From the NCBI RefSeq assembly GCF_015353075.1, contig NZ_CP064187.1:4161001-4225000 (forward strand): a DNA stretch of 64,000 bases. Reading direction: 5' to 3'. Below the pieces are notes generated by a model, which was not told the origin of the DNA, ran no database searches, and saw only the letters and a list, made by a program, of their open reading frames with translations. The position numbers were made by a program, and so were the translations under genes. Source of the DNA: Rhizobium sp. 007 (GTDB lineage Bacteria > Pseudomonadota > Alphaproteobacteria > Rhizobiales > Rhizobiaceae). Of this stretch, positions 55,663-64,000 are shown in pieces (the first letter of the stretch is position 1; the number at the start of each line of letters is the position of its first letter).

Positions 55663-57519
55663 ATGGCGAACGCCGCAGGAATGACCGGCAATTCAGCTTC
55701 TAAATCTTCGCCGCCCATCGTGTCGCTTGCCGCTGTCCGCATGCTTCTCACGCGTCTGTGGCCGTCCGTGTCGCTTTATAGCGCGGTGCTGATCGCGTGC
55801 ATTTTGCCCGTGAAGCTGATCGGGACGAAAGACTATGTCGGTCCTGACAATGACGACGGCATGCGGCTCGTCGAAGTAAGGGATTTTCTCTCCGGGCAGA
55901 GCTGGTTCGATTTGACCCAATACCGGCTGGGCGTTGATGGCACGCTGATGCACTGGTCGCGGCTGATCGATTTGCCAATCGCAGGGCTCATCAAATTCTT
56001 CGGTTTGTTTCTGGCGGGCGAGCAGGCCGAGGCCGTGGCGCTCGCGATCTGGCCCGTCTCACTCGTTATCCCTCTCATGCTTGCGATGGCGATTGCGGGC
56101 CGCCGCATCGGCGGTGTGCCTGCCATGCATGTCTCTCTGGTGATGACCGCACTAGGCGTATGGACCAGCAACCGTTTCGTTCCGGGTGCGATCGATCATC
56201 ACAACGTGCAGATCGGGCTTGTCGCGATGATGACGGCAATGCTTCTCGATGAGGAGCATCAGGCCTGGAGCTATATCGTTGCAGCCTCGATGGCGGCTCT
56301 CGCGATCGCCATTGGGGTCGAGACAACACCTTTCGTCGCAACGGTTTGCCTCGTTGTCGCTCTTCATTGGGCTTGGGTGGGGCAAGCCTTTCAGAAGGCT
56401 GCCAAAGCATTCGGGCTGACGCTCACGCTGGCCGTCAGTATTCTGTTCTTCTCGACCATGCCGCCCCGGCTTTATTCGACCGTGACCTGCGATAATTTTT
56501 CGCTTGGTTTTTACGGCCTCGCTGCGATCGGCGGTGGGATGCTTTCCGTTGCGGCTGTTTTCGCAAGCCGCGCGTCGAGAATAGGACGCTTCGCTGCACT
56601 CGGTGGTATCGGCATCGCTGTTGCAGTTTCGGCCATGGTGATCGCGCCCCAATGCCTGCATAATCCGCTTGACGATCTCGATCCAATGCTCGTTGAGCTG
56701 TGGCTGAACAATATTTCAGAAGCGCGCTCCATGCTCGACATGATCCGCGACGAGCCTTTCGGCGTCGGTGCCTTTTACGCAGCCGGTCTTTTGGGCATTG
56801 CTGTCAGCGCATTCCGAATCCTCTATCGCGACAGGGTGCGGATTCACGCCATCCTGCTTTTCCTGCTCGTCCTCTGCTGGGCCATCGGCCTCATGCAGGT
56901 GCGCGGGGCACCCTTTGCAAACCTGATCGCTACCCTGCCGCTCGCGCTGCTGATTGTCGATATCCGCCGTATATCGAACAGCGATCGCGAAAATGTCGCT
57001 GTCGCATTCTGTTACATCATGCTTGTGCTTGCCAGCGTACCTGCTGTTTGGGCCGTTGCTGGAGCCTTCGTTGAGCTGCAGAGGCAAACGGAGGAAGACA
57101 AGAACGAAGCGAAAGACAAGGAAAACAAGCCTTCGTGTATCTCAAGAGAGGCTCTTGCGCCGCTGAATGCGATGCCTGTCGGCATGGTGGCGGCCTCATC
57201 TGAACTCGGCGTGCCGATCCTCCGCTTTACGAGCCAGCATGTCCTGACCGCACCTTATCATCGCAATCCCCGGGGTATGCTGACCGAAATGCATATCGGC
57301 CTCTCGGAACCGAAGGATGCAGAGGCCTTCCTGAGGGGGGCGGACGTTCATGTTTTGGCTTTCTGTCCCGACGATTATCCGACGATGCAGTTCGCAAAAC
57401 TGAAGCCGGAGGGTCTTTATTCTCAATTGGCGAAGGGCAATGTGCCGTCCTACCTCCAACCGCTTCCCAAGGCCGCGGGCGTTGGGGTGCAGTTCTTTCT
57501 CTTCAAGCCGGAAAATTGA
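55663..57519 (+). CDS. GT-C-like polytopic membrane protein (glycosyltransferase candidate)
   Basis: 618 residues with 10-12 hydrophobic segments (about 25-500) and a C-terminal soluble domain (about 530-618). The first large periplasmic loop has the acidic motif PDNDDGMRLVEVRDFL and later GAIDHHNVQIGL; acidic first-loop residues plus a D-H-H motif suggest a GT-C enzyme of the oligosaccharyltransferase/PMT type, but the call rests on topology. It is divergent from the GT2/GtrA cluster (155 bp apart) and would use the polyprenyl-linked sugar made there. Confidence 0.68.
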   Translation: MANAAGMTGNSASKSSPPIVSLAAVRMLLTRLWPSVSLYSAVLIACILPVKLIGTKDYVGPDNDDGMRLVEVRDFLSGQSWFDLTQYRLGVDGTLMHWSRLIDLPIAGLIKFFGLFLAGEQAEAVALAIWPVSLVIPLMLAMAIAGRRIGGVPAMHVSLVMTALGVWTSNRFVPGAIDHHNVQIGLVAMMTAMLLDEEHQAWSYIVAASMAALAIAIGVETTPFVATVCLVVALHWAWVGQAFQKAAKAFGLTLTLAVSILFFSTMPPRLYSTVTCDNFSLGFYGLAAIGGGMLSVAAVFASRASRIGRFAALGGIGIAVAVSAMVIAPQCLHNPLDDLDPMLVELWLNNISEARSMLDMIRDEPFGVGAFYAAGLLGIAVSAFRILYRDRVRIHAILLFLLVLCWAIGLMQVRGAPFANLIATLPLALLIVDIRRISNSDRENVAVAFCYIMLVLASVPAVWAVAGAFVELQRQTEEDKNEAKDKENKPSCISREALAPLNAMPVGMVAASSELGVPILRFTSQHVLTAPYHRNPRGMLTEMHIGLSEPKDAEAFLRGADVHVLAFCPDDYPTMQFAKLKPEGLYSQLAKGNVPSYLQPLPKAAGVGVQFFLFKPEN

Positions 57520-57573
57520 GCGCTAACCCGATGCTCTACTGATCTTTCCCTCCGCTTTCGCTAGAAAGGAAGG

Positions 57574-59154
57574 ATGAGCAATGTCTTCGACACCGATTCG
57601 CCCACCAACCTGACTGAATATTCGGTCTCCGAACTTTCGGGATCGATCAAGCGCACGGTCGAGACTGCTTTCGACCAGGTCCGGGTGCGTGGCGAAATTT
57701 CCGGCTATCGCGGCCCGCATTCATCGGGGCATGCCTATTTCTCGCTGAAGGACGATCGCGCGCGTATCGACGCCGTCATCTGGAAAGGCACGTTCTCGCG
57801 GCTAAGGTTCCGGCCGGAAGAAGGCATGGAGGTGATCGCCACCGGCAAGGTGACGACCTTTCCTGGCTCGTCGAAATACCAGATCGTCATTGAAACGCTG
57901 GAGCCCGCGGGTGCGGGCGCGCTGATGGCGTTGATCGAGGAGCGCAAGCGCAAGCTTGGTGCTGAGGGTCTTTTCGACGCGGCGCGCAAGAGGCGGCTGC
58001 CGTTCATGCCGAGGGTCGTCGGCGTCGTCACGTCGCCAACGGGCGCCGTCATTCGCGATATCCTGCACCGCATTTCCGATCGTTTTCCAGTCCATGTCAT
58101 CGTCTGGCCTGTCAAGGTGCAGGGAGATGGTTCAGGCGAGGAGGTGGCCAATGCCATCCGCGGTTTCAACGGCTTCCAGCCGGGCGGCGAAATGCCGAGG
58201 CCTGATGTGCTGATCGTCGCGCGTGGTGGCGGCAGCCTGGAAGATCTCTGGAGCTTCAATGACGAGATTGTCGTGCGCGCCGCTGCTGAAAGTGAAGTTC
58301 CGCTTATCTCGGCGGTTGGCCACGAAACTGACTGGACGCTGATTGACTATGCGGCCGATGTGCGCGCGCCGACGCCGACGGGGGCTGCGGAAATGGCCGT
58401 TCCCGTCAAAGCCGAACTGGACGCCCAGGTTTCTGCGCTTTCGGCCCGCCTGCAAGGCTGCATGAGCCGGCAGATGGATCACAGGATGCAGTCCGTTCGG
58501 GCATTGATGCGAGCGCTGCCGTCCCTCGATCAGTTGCTGGCGCTGCCGCGCCGACGCTTTGATGAAGCGGCCGCAGGTCTTGGTCGCGGGCTGGAGCTCA
58601 ACACCATCAATAAGCGCCGGAGCTTCGAGCGTACCGCATCGCATCTGAGGCCGGACGTTCTTTCGAACCGCATTGCCGAGCGCCGCCAGATGCTTGCCGA
58701 GCGGATGACGCGCGCCGAGCGCACGGTGGAGCGACTGATCGATCGCTCCAGGTCCCGTGTCGGGCGGGCCGATGCCGTCTTTGGGTCCTTGCCGGCGCGG
58801 CTGAAGACGCAGACGGCACGCATGCGCGACCATCTGGCAAACCTGTGCCGTCACGCCGATACCGCTGTCCGCCATCAGTTGACACGGGCAAGGGGCGAGC
58901 TTTCGGCACAGGACCGCGTATTGCAGTCGCTTTCCTACAAGAACGTTCTGAAGCGCGGTTATGCAGTCATCCGCGACGATGAGAACCGGCCGGTCTCGCA
59001 GGCCGCGGCTCTTTCGGCCGGCGTGGGCATTTCGATCGAGTTTGCCGACGGCCGCGTCGGCGCCGTGACAACCGAAGGCGGTGCGCCACCGAAGAAACGC
59101 TTGCCGAAGGCTGAAGAGCCCACCATGCCGCCGAAGCAGGGTAGCCTGTTCTAG
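57574..59154 (+). CDS. xseA: Exodeoxyribonuclease VII large subunit
   Basis: 526 residues. N-terminal OB fold (about 10-110: [20 protein letters not shown]... [25 protein letters not shown]), then the catalytic domain ([64 protein letters not shown]) and long C-terminal coiled coils. It degrades single-stranded DNA with XseB. AAGGAAGG lies directly before the ATG. xseB is not in this window. Confidence 0.97.
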   Translation: MSNVFDTDSPTNLTEYSVSELSGSIKRTVETAFDQVRVRGEISGYRGPHSSGHAYFSLKDDRARIDAVIWKGTFSRLRFRPEEGMEVIATGKVTTFPGSSKYQIVIETLEPAGAGALMALIEERKRKLGAEGLFDAARKRRLPFMPRVVGVVTSPTGAVIRDILHRISDRFPVHVIVWPVKVQGDGSGEEVANAIRGFNGFQPGGEMPRPDVLIVARGGGSLEDLWSFNDEIVVRAAAESEVPLISAVGHETDWTLIDYAADVRAPTPTGAAEMAVPVKAELDAQVSALSARLQGCMSRQMDHRMQSVRALMRALPSLDQLLALPRRRFDEAAAGLGRGLELNTINKRRSFERTASHLRPDVLSNRIAERRQMLAERMTRAERTVERLIDRSRSRVGRADAVFGSLPARLKTQTARMRDHLANLCRHADTAVRHQLTRARGELSAQDRVLQSLSYKNVLKRGYAVIRDDENRPVSQAAALSAGVGISIEFADGRVGAVTTEGGAPPKKRLPKAEEPTMPPKQGSLF

Positions 59155-59162
59155 GGGGACCG

Positions 59163-59753
59163 ATGCGTATCCTGCTGGTGCTCGCCCATCCGCTTAACGA
59201 GAGTTTTGCTGCCGCTGTTGCAAAGACTGCGAGTGAAGCTCTGGCAGAAGCTGGTCATGCGGTTGATCTGCTCGATCTCTACGCCGAGGATTTCGACCCT
59301 CGCCTCACGAAGGCCGAGCGCGGCGGCTACTTCGACATCCCCTATGACACCTCCGGCGTCTCAAAGATTGTGGAGCGGTTGAAGGCGGCCGATGGATTGA
59401 TCCTCGTCTTTCCGCAATGGTGGTTCAATTTTCCGGCGATCCTCAAGGGGTTCTTCGATCGGGTCTTCGCGCCCAGTGTTGCCTTCTCGCATGATACGGC
59501 CGGCGGGCGGATCGTTCCGCAGCTGACAAATATTAAGCTGCTTTGGGCTCTGACGACGACGGGCTCGCCATGGTGGCTGGTTCATCTCTACATGGGCGAT
59601 CCGGTGCGCCGGCTACTGAAGCGCGGCATTGCGAATTTCTGCTCCAAGGGCCTCAATTTTCGAATGCTCAGCCTGCACGACATGGATCGCGCGACGGCCA
59701 CCAAACGCCAAGCTCATCTTGATCGCGTGCGCAAGGCGTTGAGCGCGATCTGA
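59163..59753 (+). CDS. NAD(P)H:quinone-type flavodoxin-fold oxidoreductase
   Basis: 196 residues. NQO1/MdaB-like: ILLVLAHPLNESFAAAVAKTASEALAEAGHAVDLLDLYAEDFDPRL, then LILVFPQWWFNFPAILKGFFDRVF, VAFSHDTAGG and ALTTTGSPWWL. It binds FMN or FAD and reduces quinones or drugs. Eight bases after xseA; convergent with the MarR gene, stop to stop. Confidence 0.92.
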   Translation: MRILLVLAHPLNESFAAAVAKTASEALAEAGHAVDLLDLYAEDFDPRLTKAERGGYFDIPYDTSGVSKIVERLKAADGLILVFPQWWFNFPAILKGFFDRVFAPSVAFSHDTAGGRIVPQLTNIKLLWALTTTGSPWWLVHLYMGDPVRRLLKRGIANFCSKGLNFRMLSLHDMDRATATKRQAHLDRVRKALSAI

Positions 59754-60236
59754 CTATTCGAATTTCGCGAGGAACTTGCGCAGCAGCGCATCGAGCGCTG
59801 CCTTGTCTTCATCGCTGAGGTTTTCGATAAGCCGCTGCTGATTGGCGACGTGGGCACCGACCGCGGTCTCGACGGCCGCAAAACCATTCTCCGTCAATGC
59901 AATCAGCACGCTTCGCCGGTCGTCGGGGTTGAGAACGCGTTCGACGAAACCTGCTTTCTCGAGCTGGTCGATGCGGTTGGTCATCGTACCGGAGCTCACC
60001 ATCGTCATCGCCAGCAGATCGCCAGGCGAGAGGCGATAGGGTTTTCCGGAACGCCGCAGCGTTGCAAGCACGTCGAAGGCGGATGTCGAGAGCCCGTGCT
60101 GCAGCAGGACTTGCTCTATCTCGCGTCCGAGATGTGTCGTCAGCCGTTTCAGGCGCCCCAGGATACCCATGGCTTCGACATCGAGGTCCGGCCGCTCACA
60201 TTGCCATTGGGACAGGATTTTATCGACGCGGTCCAT
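59754..60236 (-). CDS. MarR-family regulator of the EamA exporter
   Basis: The start at 60236 (MDRVDKILSQWQCER...) gives 160 residues. The winged helix is typical: STSAFDVLATLRRSGKPYRLSPGDLLAMTMVSSGTMTNRIDQLEKAGFVERVLNPDDRRSVLIALTENG. Divergent from an EamA exporter. The region between them has an 18-bp palindrome and related TATCTTGA half sites, fitting repression of both genes, with relief by a compound the pump exports. Confidence 0.92.
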   Translation of the reverse strand: MDRVDKILSQWQCERPDLDVEAMGILGRLKRLTTHLGREIEQVLLQHGLSTSAFDVLATLRRSGKPYRLSPGDLLAMTMVSSGTMTNRIDQLEKAGFVERVLNPDDRRSVLIALTENGFAAVETAVGAHVANQQRLIENLSDEDKAALDALLRKFLAKFE

Positions 60237-60276
60237 TGCTTCTTCATTCCTTCGATAAACAAGCGATAGCACGATA

Positions 60277-60321
60277 TATCTTGACGTCAAGATAAATGCT
60301 GTTATGTTGAATTTATCTTGA
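60277..60321. promoter_or_regulatory. Palindromic MarR operator and half sites
   Basis: TATCTTGAC-GTCAAGATA (60277-60294) is a perfect 18-bp palindrome. The half site TATCTTGA recurs at 60314-60321, and TCTTGA occurs again at 60331-60336 just before the EamA start. The sites lie in the 101-base region between the divergent MarR and EamA genes. Confidence 0.8.
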
Positions 60322-60337
60322 AATAGAGATTCTTGAT

Positions 60338-61249
60338 ATGAAGAAAAATAGCGCATATGCAGCCGATGTCCTGATGACGGCCATTGCGCCCGCCATCTGG
60401 GGCAGCACCTATTTCGTCACGACCGCCTTCCTGCCTGCCGGCTATCCGCTGACCGTTGCAATGCTGCGCGCTTTGCCTGCCGGTCTCCTCTTGCTCGCCA
60501 CCATCCGTCGCTTGCCGTTTGGTATCTGGTGGGGGAGGGTCTTCATCCTCGGCGCGCTGAATTTCTCGTTCTTCTGGGCAATGCTTTTCGTTTCGGCTTA
60601 CCGGCTTCCAGGCGGTGTCGCCGCGACGGTCGGGGCTATTCAGCCTCTGATCGTTATCGCGTTATCGCGCCTCTTTCTTGGCAAGCCGATTAAGCTTCTT
60701 GCCGTCGTTGCCGGTTTGGGCGGAATGGCTGGCGTCGCGCTGTTGGTGTTGACACCCAAGGCTGCGCTCGATCCGGTCGGCGTTGCCGCCGGTCTCGCGG
60801 GCGCCGTATCAATGGCTTTCGGCACGGTGCTGACGCGCCGTTGGACACCGCCGGTCTCGAACCTCGCCTTCACGGCATGGCAACTGACGGCTGGTGGGCT
60901 TTTGCTCGTGCCAGTCGCGCTGATGTTCGAGCCGGCTCTTCCGATGCCGACAACTGCAAATGTGCTGGGCATGGCCTATCTCGGACTGATTGGCGCGGCC
61001 TTCACCTATGTCCTATGGATCCGCGGCCTGTCGAAGATCGAGCCAGCGGCGGCCGCGTCGCTTGGCTTTTTGAGCCCGCTCGTGGCGACGTTTCTCGGTT
61101 GGCTGGCGCTTGGCCAGAGCTTGACGCCTGTGCAGCTCTTCGGTTTCCTGCTTGTGCTGGCGAGCGTCTGGATCAGCCAGAGAGCGATGGCGCCCGTCAG
61201 GCCCATTCTCCCTGCCGCATCACCGGAACCCGCGAGCCGTCCGGCTTGA
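60338..61249 (+). CDS. EamA-family exporter
   Basis: 303 residues with ten TM helices in two EamA repeats. Features: APAIWGSTYFVTTAFLPAGYPLTVAMLRALPAGLLLLATIRR, VSAYRLPGGVAATVGAIQPLIVIALSRLFLGKPI and KIEPAAAASLGFLSPLVATFLGWLALGQSLTPVQ. It belongs to the YdcZ/YcxC-like amino acid or drug exporters. It overlaps the convergent aminopeptidase gene by 53 bases at the 3' end. Confidence 0.92.
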   Translation: MKKNSAYAADVLMTAIAPAIWGSTYFVTTAFLPAGYPLTVAMLRALPAGLLLLATIRRLPFGIWWGRVFILGALNFSFFWAMLFVSAYRLPGGVAATVGAIQPLIVIALSRLFLGKPIKLLAVVAGLGGMAGVALLVLTPKAALDPVGVAAGLAGAVSMAFGTVLTRRWTPPVSNLAFTAWQLTAGGLLLVPVALMFEPALPMPTTANVLGMAYLGLIGAAFTYVLWIRGLSKIEPAAAASLGFLSPLVATFLGWLALGQSLTPVQLFGFLLVLASVWISQRAMAPVRPILPAASPEPASRPA

Positions 61250-62450
61250 TGCCATCGATATCCACTTTGTCGGAACCGATCATCCAATCGATATGGATAA
61301 GGCTGGAATTTCCGCCCTGCGCCTTGATCTGGTCCTGGTTGAGCTTTGCGCCGTCGAGGAAGCACTTCGAGTAGCATTGTCCGAGCGCGATATGGCACGA
61401 GGCGTTTTCATCAAAAAGCGTATTGTAGTACAGGATACCGCTCGCCGAGATCGGTGATGAATGCGGCACGAGCGCCACTTCGCCGAGGCGGCGCGCGCCG
61501 TCGTCGGTATCGAGCACCTTGTTCAATACCTCCGCGCCACGCGAAGCCTTGGCCTCGACAATCCGGCCTTCTTCGAAACGAACCTGGATGTTGTCTATCA
61601 GCGTGCCCTGGTGCGAGAGCGGCTTGGTGCTTGAGACATGGCCCTCGACGCGCAGCGCGTGCGGGGTCGTGAAGACCTCTTCGGTCGGGATGTTCGGGTT
61701 GCAGGTAACGCCGTTCTTGGCGACGGAGGCGCCGCCATGCCACTCATGACCGTCGGCAAGGCCAACGGTCAGGTCGGTACCCGGTCCCTTGAAATGCAGT
61801 GCTGCGAAGCGCTGACCGTTCAGCCAGGATGAGCGGGTGGCAAGGTTCGTATTGTGCTCCCTCCAGGCTGAGACCGGATCGTCGAGATCGACGCGCGAGG
61901 CGGCAAAGATTGCCTTTGCCAGTTTCGCGACCGCAATCGGCTCTGGATCGTCGGCAAACACGACCTTCGCCCAGGAGGGATTCGGATAGGCAACGATGTT
62001 CCAGTTAATGTCGAAATTCGAGATCTTTTCGAGCGCTGGTTTGTAGGCAGTGGAATTCGCCCGGTTCGCGCGGCCGACCTTGCCGGGGTCCTGTTCGGAA
62101 AGCAGCATTGGATTGTCGCCGGCAATTGCAAGGCGTGCCGCACCGTTTTGATATGCCTTTGCCATACCTTCGTAGAGCCAGCCGGAGGCACGGTCGAAGC
62201 CTTCGTCGCTGCCGTATTGATAGCGGGCAAGCGTCGTTTCTTCGTCCGAGTAGAAAGTCGTAACAAGCCCCGCGCCGGCCATGTAGGCGTGGTTGGTGAT
62301 CAAGCGAACCAGCGGCATTGCGACAATCGGCGCGGTCATTACCAGATCCTGACCCCTTTGAAGCTGCAGGCCTACCTGGACGGCGACCTCGGCGAGCTTT
62401 TCCAGCTTGATCGGATCGACGGAATTCTGGCTCTGGGGCATGAACGTCAT
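61197..62450 (-). CDS. M29-family (AmpS/AmpT) aminopeptidase
   Basis: 417 residues. Dinuclear metal ligands of M29 visible: NIPTEEVFTTPH (Glu), LGEVALVPHSSPIS (Glu, His), NASCHIALGQCYSKCF (His) and SLIHIDWMIGSDKVDIDG (His, Asp). Releases N-terminal residues from peptides. An internal ATG three codons in is possible. The 3' end overlaps the EamA gene. Confidence 0.93.
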   Translation of the reverse strand: MTFMPQSQNSVDPIKLEKLAEVAVQVGLQLQRGQDLVMTAPIVAMPLVRLITNHAYMAGAGLVTTFYSDEETTLARYQYGSDEGFDRASGWLYEGMAKAYQNGAARLAIAGDNPMLLSEQDPGKVGRANRANSTAYKPALEKISNFDINWNIVAYPNPSWAKVVFADDPEPIAVAKLAKAIFAASRVDLDDPVSAWREHNTNLATRSSWLNGQRFAALHFKGPGTDLTVGLADGHEWHGGASVAKNGVTCNPNIPTEEVFTTPHALRVEGHVSSTKPLSHQGTLIDNIQVRFEEGRIVEAKASRGAEVLNKVLDTDDGARRLGEVALVPHSSPISASGILYYNTLFDENASCHIALGQCYSKCFLDGAKLNQDQIKAQGGNSSLIHIDWMIGSDKVDIDGIKPDGSRVPVMRQGEWA

Positions 62451-62562
62451 GGCCGGCTACCTCCTGAAATCGACTCTCTGAAGATGCCAGACTTAGACCC
62501 CTTTACGGCGAAAATGAAGCTCGCCAGCGTGAAAATGCAGGGCCGCAAGAGACCACCCGATC

Positions 62563-63240
62563 TTAGGCAGCCGCCTGTTCAAGCAATGCCGACTGATGTT
62601 TCTCAAGGAACGCGATGAGCCGCTCGTGATAATCGGTAGCGGCGGCTTGCCTAACACTCGGCCGCTGCACAAGCGTGCTTCGCCAACCCTTCACCTTTTC
62701 CAGGCCATCAAAGATGTGGCTGTCGCTGATTGTGTCGAAGACATCGAAGTATCGGAAGATCGGTGCGAAGACGGCATCCACGAGGCTGAAGTTCTTCCCG
62801 ACGAAAAGTGGTCCGCCGGAAAGCTCGGTTTCGATGATAAGGAATTTCGATGCAAGGACCGTTCGTTTGGTCTCCAGCACCCGCCGGTCGCTAGTCGTTT
62901 CGTACATCCAGAGATCGGCAAGGATCGACGAGCCGAACTCCATCCATCCGCGATGCCGGGCGCGTGTCAGGGCATCTTGGGGATGAAGCCTCGGCCCGGG
63001 TTGCGTTTCGTCGATGTATTCGCATATTGCCGCACTCTCGAAGAGGGCGACCTGCCGCCCGTCTTCCTCGATCAGCAGAAGCGGAACCTTGCCGAGCGGA
63101 GAAATCTTCAAAAACCAGTCCGGCTTGTCATCGAGATCGATGAAAACGCGCTCGAAGGCCGCACCCTTCTCACCAAGGGCAATCGCAGCCCGCTGCACAT
63201 AAGGGCACAGGTGGTGCGAGATGAGGGTAAGCTTTTGCAT
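62563..63240 (-). CDS. Glutathione S-transferase family protein
   Basis: 225 residues. Thioredoxin-fold N-domain with the catalytic Cys in ISHHLCPYVQRAAIALGEKGAAFERVFIDLDDKPDWFLKISPLGKVPLLLIEEDG (omega-like CPY), then the all-helical domain with ESAAICEYIDETQPGPRLHP. Probably glutathionylates or reduces xenobiotics. DoxX lies 11 bp upstream on the same strand, so the two are likely co-transcribed under the divergent MarR. Confidence 0.92.
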   Translation of the reverse strand: MQKLTLISHHLCPYVQRAAIALGEKGAAFERVFIDLDDKPDWFLKISPLGKVPLLLIEEDGRQVALFESAAICEYIDETQPGPRLHPQDALTRARHRGWMEFGSSILADLWMYETTSDRRVLETKRTVLASKFLIIETELSGGPLFVGKNFSLVDAVFAPIFRYFDVFDTISDSHIFDGLEKVKGWRSTLVQRPSVRQAAATDYHERLIAFLEKHQSALLEQAAA

Positions 63241-63251
63241 GGCATATTCCC

Positions 63252-63677
63252 TTAAGAGGCTTTTGCAGGTGCAAGCGGTTGCGAAGGGCGAAGCGCGAAG
63301 GCGCCGTCTCCGAGCATGGCCTGGGCGATCGAAAGCACGATCAGATAGAGCGGATATTCCCAGCCGCCGCCGGGCGCAGTAAAGACCCAGCCGTTCGCGC
63401 CATGCGCCCAGATGATCGCGCCGGCAAGGGCCGGTACGAGCGCCAAGGCGGCGATGCGGCTCTGAATGCCGAGAACCAAGAGCGCCCCGCCGACCGCTTC
63501 GGCCGCAAAGGTGAGGTAGGCCAGCCAGCCCGGCAAGCCGATCGACGTAAAATATCCGGCGGTCCCCATCAGTCCGAATGTCATCAGTTTCAGGACGATG
63601 CTGTGGGCGAGGTACATCGTGCCGAGGCTGATCCGTAGCAGGGCAGTTGCATAGAGGATGGATTTATCTGTGTTCAT
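63252..63677 (-). CDS. DoxX-family membrane protein
   Basis: 141 residues with four TM helices: RISLGTMYLAHSIVLKLMTFG, GLPGWLAYLTFAAEAVGGALLVLG, ALALVPALAGAIIWAHG and PLYLIVLSIAQAMLGDGAFAL. It resembles the DoxX/YphA subunits of quinone-linked membrane modules. It is followed by the GST gene and divergent from a MarR regulator through a region with an inverted repeat pair. Confidence 0.88.
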   Translation of the reverse strand: MNTDKSILYATALLRISLGTMYLAHSIVLKLMTFGLMGTAGYFTSIGLPGWLAYLTFAAEAVGGALLVLGIQSRIAALALVPALAGAIIWAHGANGWVFTAPGGGWEYPLYLIVLSIAQAMLGDGAFALRPSQPLAPAKAS

Positions 63678-63695
63678 GTTCGTCAGTTTCCCATG

Positions 63696-63757
63696 ATAGA
63701 TGTAAATGCATATAATTTATCTTGCTCCTTCGTCAAGGTAAATGTAATTGCATCTAT
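63696..63757. promoter_or_regulatory. Paired inverted operator-like sites in the DoxX/MarR promoter
   Basis: ATAGATGTAAATGCAT (63696-63711) and ATGTAATTGCATCTAT (63742-63757) are inverted copies that match at 13 of 16 positions, 30 bases apart. The second site ends directly against the MarR ATG. They are candidates for MarR binding controlling the doxX-GST unit and itself. Confidence 0.65.
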
Positions 63758-64000
63758 ATGGGCAAAAAACCGCGATCCGAGACAACTACGCAGGCGTGGA
63801 TCGCCATCATGCGTGCTCAGCAGCGCCTGCTGCGGGAAATCGAGAGCGACCTCAAGAAAGCCGGCCTGCCGCCGCTTGGCTGGTATGATGTGCTCTGGGA
63901 GTTGGCGCGCGCGGAGGAAGGCAAACTGCGCCCCTTCGAAATCGAAGAGCGGACGCTGCTCGCGCAATACAATCTCTCGCGGTTGATCGACCGGCTCGAA
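63758..64000 (+). CDS. MarR-family regulator, partial (3' end outside window)
   Basis: The first 81 codons. The start is MGKKPRSETTTQAWIAIMRAQ, followed by the first helices and GWYDVLWELARAEEGKLRPFEIEERTLLAQYNLSRLIDRLE, which is the MarR winged-helix region. It starts directly after a repeated ATAGATG-type site and is divergent from DoxX-GST, so it is the likely regulator of that unit. Confidence 0.88.
   Translation, partial: MGKKPRSETTTQAWIAIMRAQQRLLREIESDLKKAGLPPLGWYDVLWELARAEEGKLRPFEIEERTLLAQYNLSRLIDRLE

Noticed and set aside
1..64000. CRISPR arrays, insertion sequences or phage genes
   Set aside because: No repeat-spacer arrays, transposase or integrase motifs or phage structural genes were seen on either strand.

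Overview
The window is chromosomal DNA of an alphaproteobacterium of the Rhizobiales, most likely Rhizobium or a close relative. The signs are a tad/cpa Flp-pilus locus with CtrA-type boxes, a perfect iron-control-element (Irr) palindrome in front of an mbfA-like gene, a rhizobial-style mosaic palindromic repeat, BA14K-like and BTLCP proteins, an infC with an ATT start, and GC-rich codon use throughout. No phage, insertion sequence, integrase or CRISPR array was seen. Species cannot be fixed from the sequence alone.

Layout. 1-12.1 kb: Flp pilus locus (two TadE-like pseudopilins, a CpaC-N-domain protein, the Flp pilin, cpaABCDEF, tadBC), then a LysE exporter on the same strand and tadD on the opposite strand. 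12.2-20.5 kb: peptide and murein catabolism (M17 aminopeptidase, MarR, NlpC/P60, a peptide ABC importer that has a binding protein and two permeases but no ATPase, LysR, P1-family peptidase). 20.6-25.2 kb: a small unknown protein, a 975-residue APH kinase/M23-like/class III aminotransferase fusion, and purU. 25.4-29.5 kb: surface polysaccharide genes (O-antigen ligase-like membrane protein, GH5 glucanase, Wzz/GumC-like chain-length protein). 29.6-31.6 kb: a SigF/NrsF-type ECF sigma and anti-sigma pair divergent from a damaged DUF2282 (bufferin-type) gene. 31.6-44 kb: tRNA-Leu(CAG) and ordinary chromosomal genes, including lepA, recX, mbfA and a BTLCP peptidase, with a decayed ccdA antitoxin beside lepA. 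43.5-48.6 kb: the translation block infC-rpmI-rplT-pheS-pheT. 48.7-53 kb: assorted enzymes. 53-57.5 kb: a lipid-linked sugar/glycosylation cluster (GtrA, small EamA flippase-like protein, methyltransferase, DPM-like GT2 and a divergent GT-C-like membrane protein). 57.6-64 kb: xseA, an NQO-type reductase, a MarR/EamA efflux pair with a palindromic operator, an M29 aminopeptidase, a GST, DoxX and a second MarR cut by the window edge.

How the parts work together. The Tad genes supply pilin, prepilin peptidase, secretin with its pilotin-like partner, the localisation ATPase CpaE, the motor CpaF and the TadBC platform. A CtrA box between cpaA and cpaB ties the machinery to the cell cycle, and CtrA-type sites also precede the BTLCP gene and, imperfectly, the polysaccharide genes. 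The SigF/NrsF pair and the DUF2282 gene carry promoters of identical architecture (GTAACA-N16-CGTA). That suggests a SigF stress circuit whose nearby target gene is damaged.

Starts were chosen from Shine-Dalgarno spacing and family N-termini where the longest open frame looked too long. Function calls come from recognised motifs and family knowledge; no database search was run.
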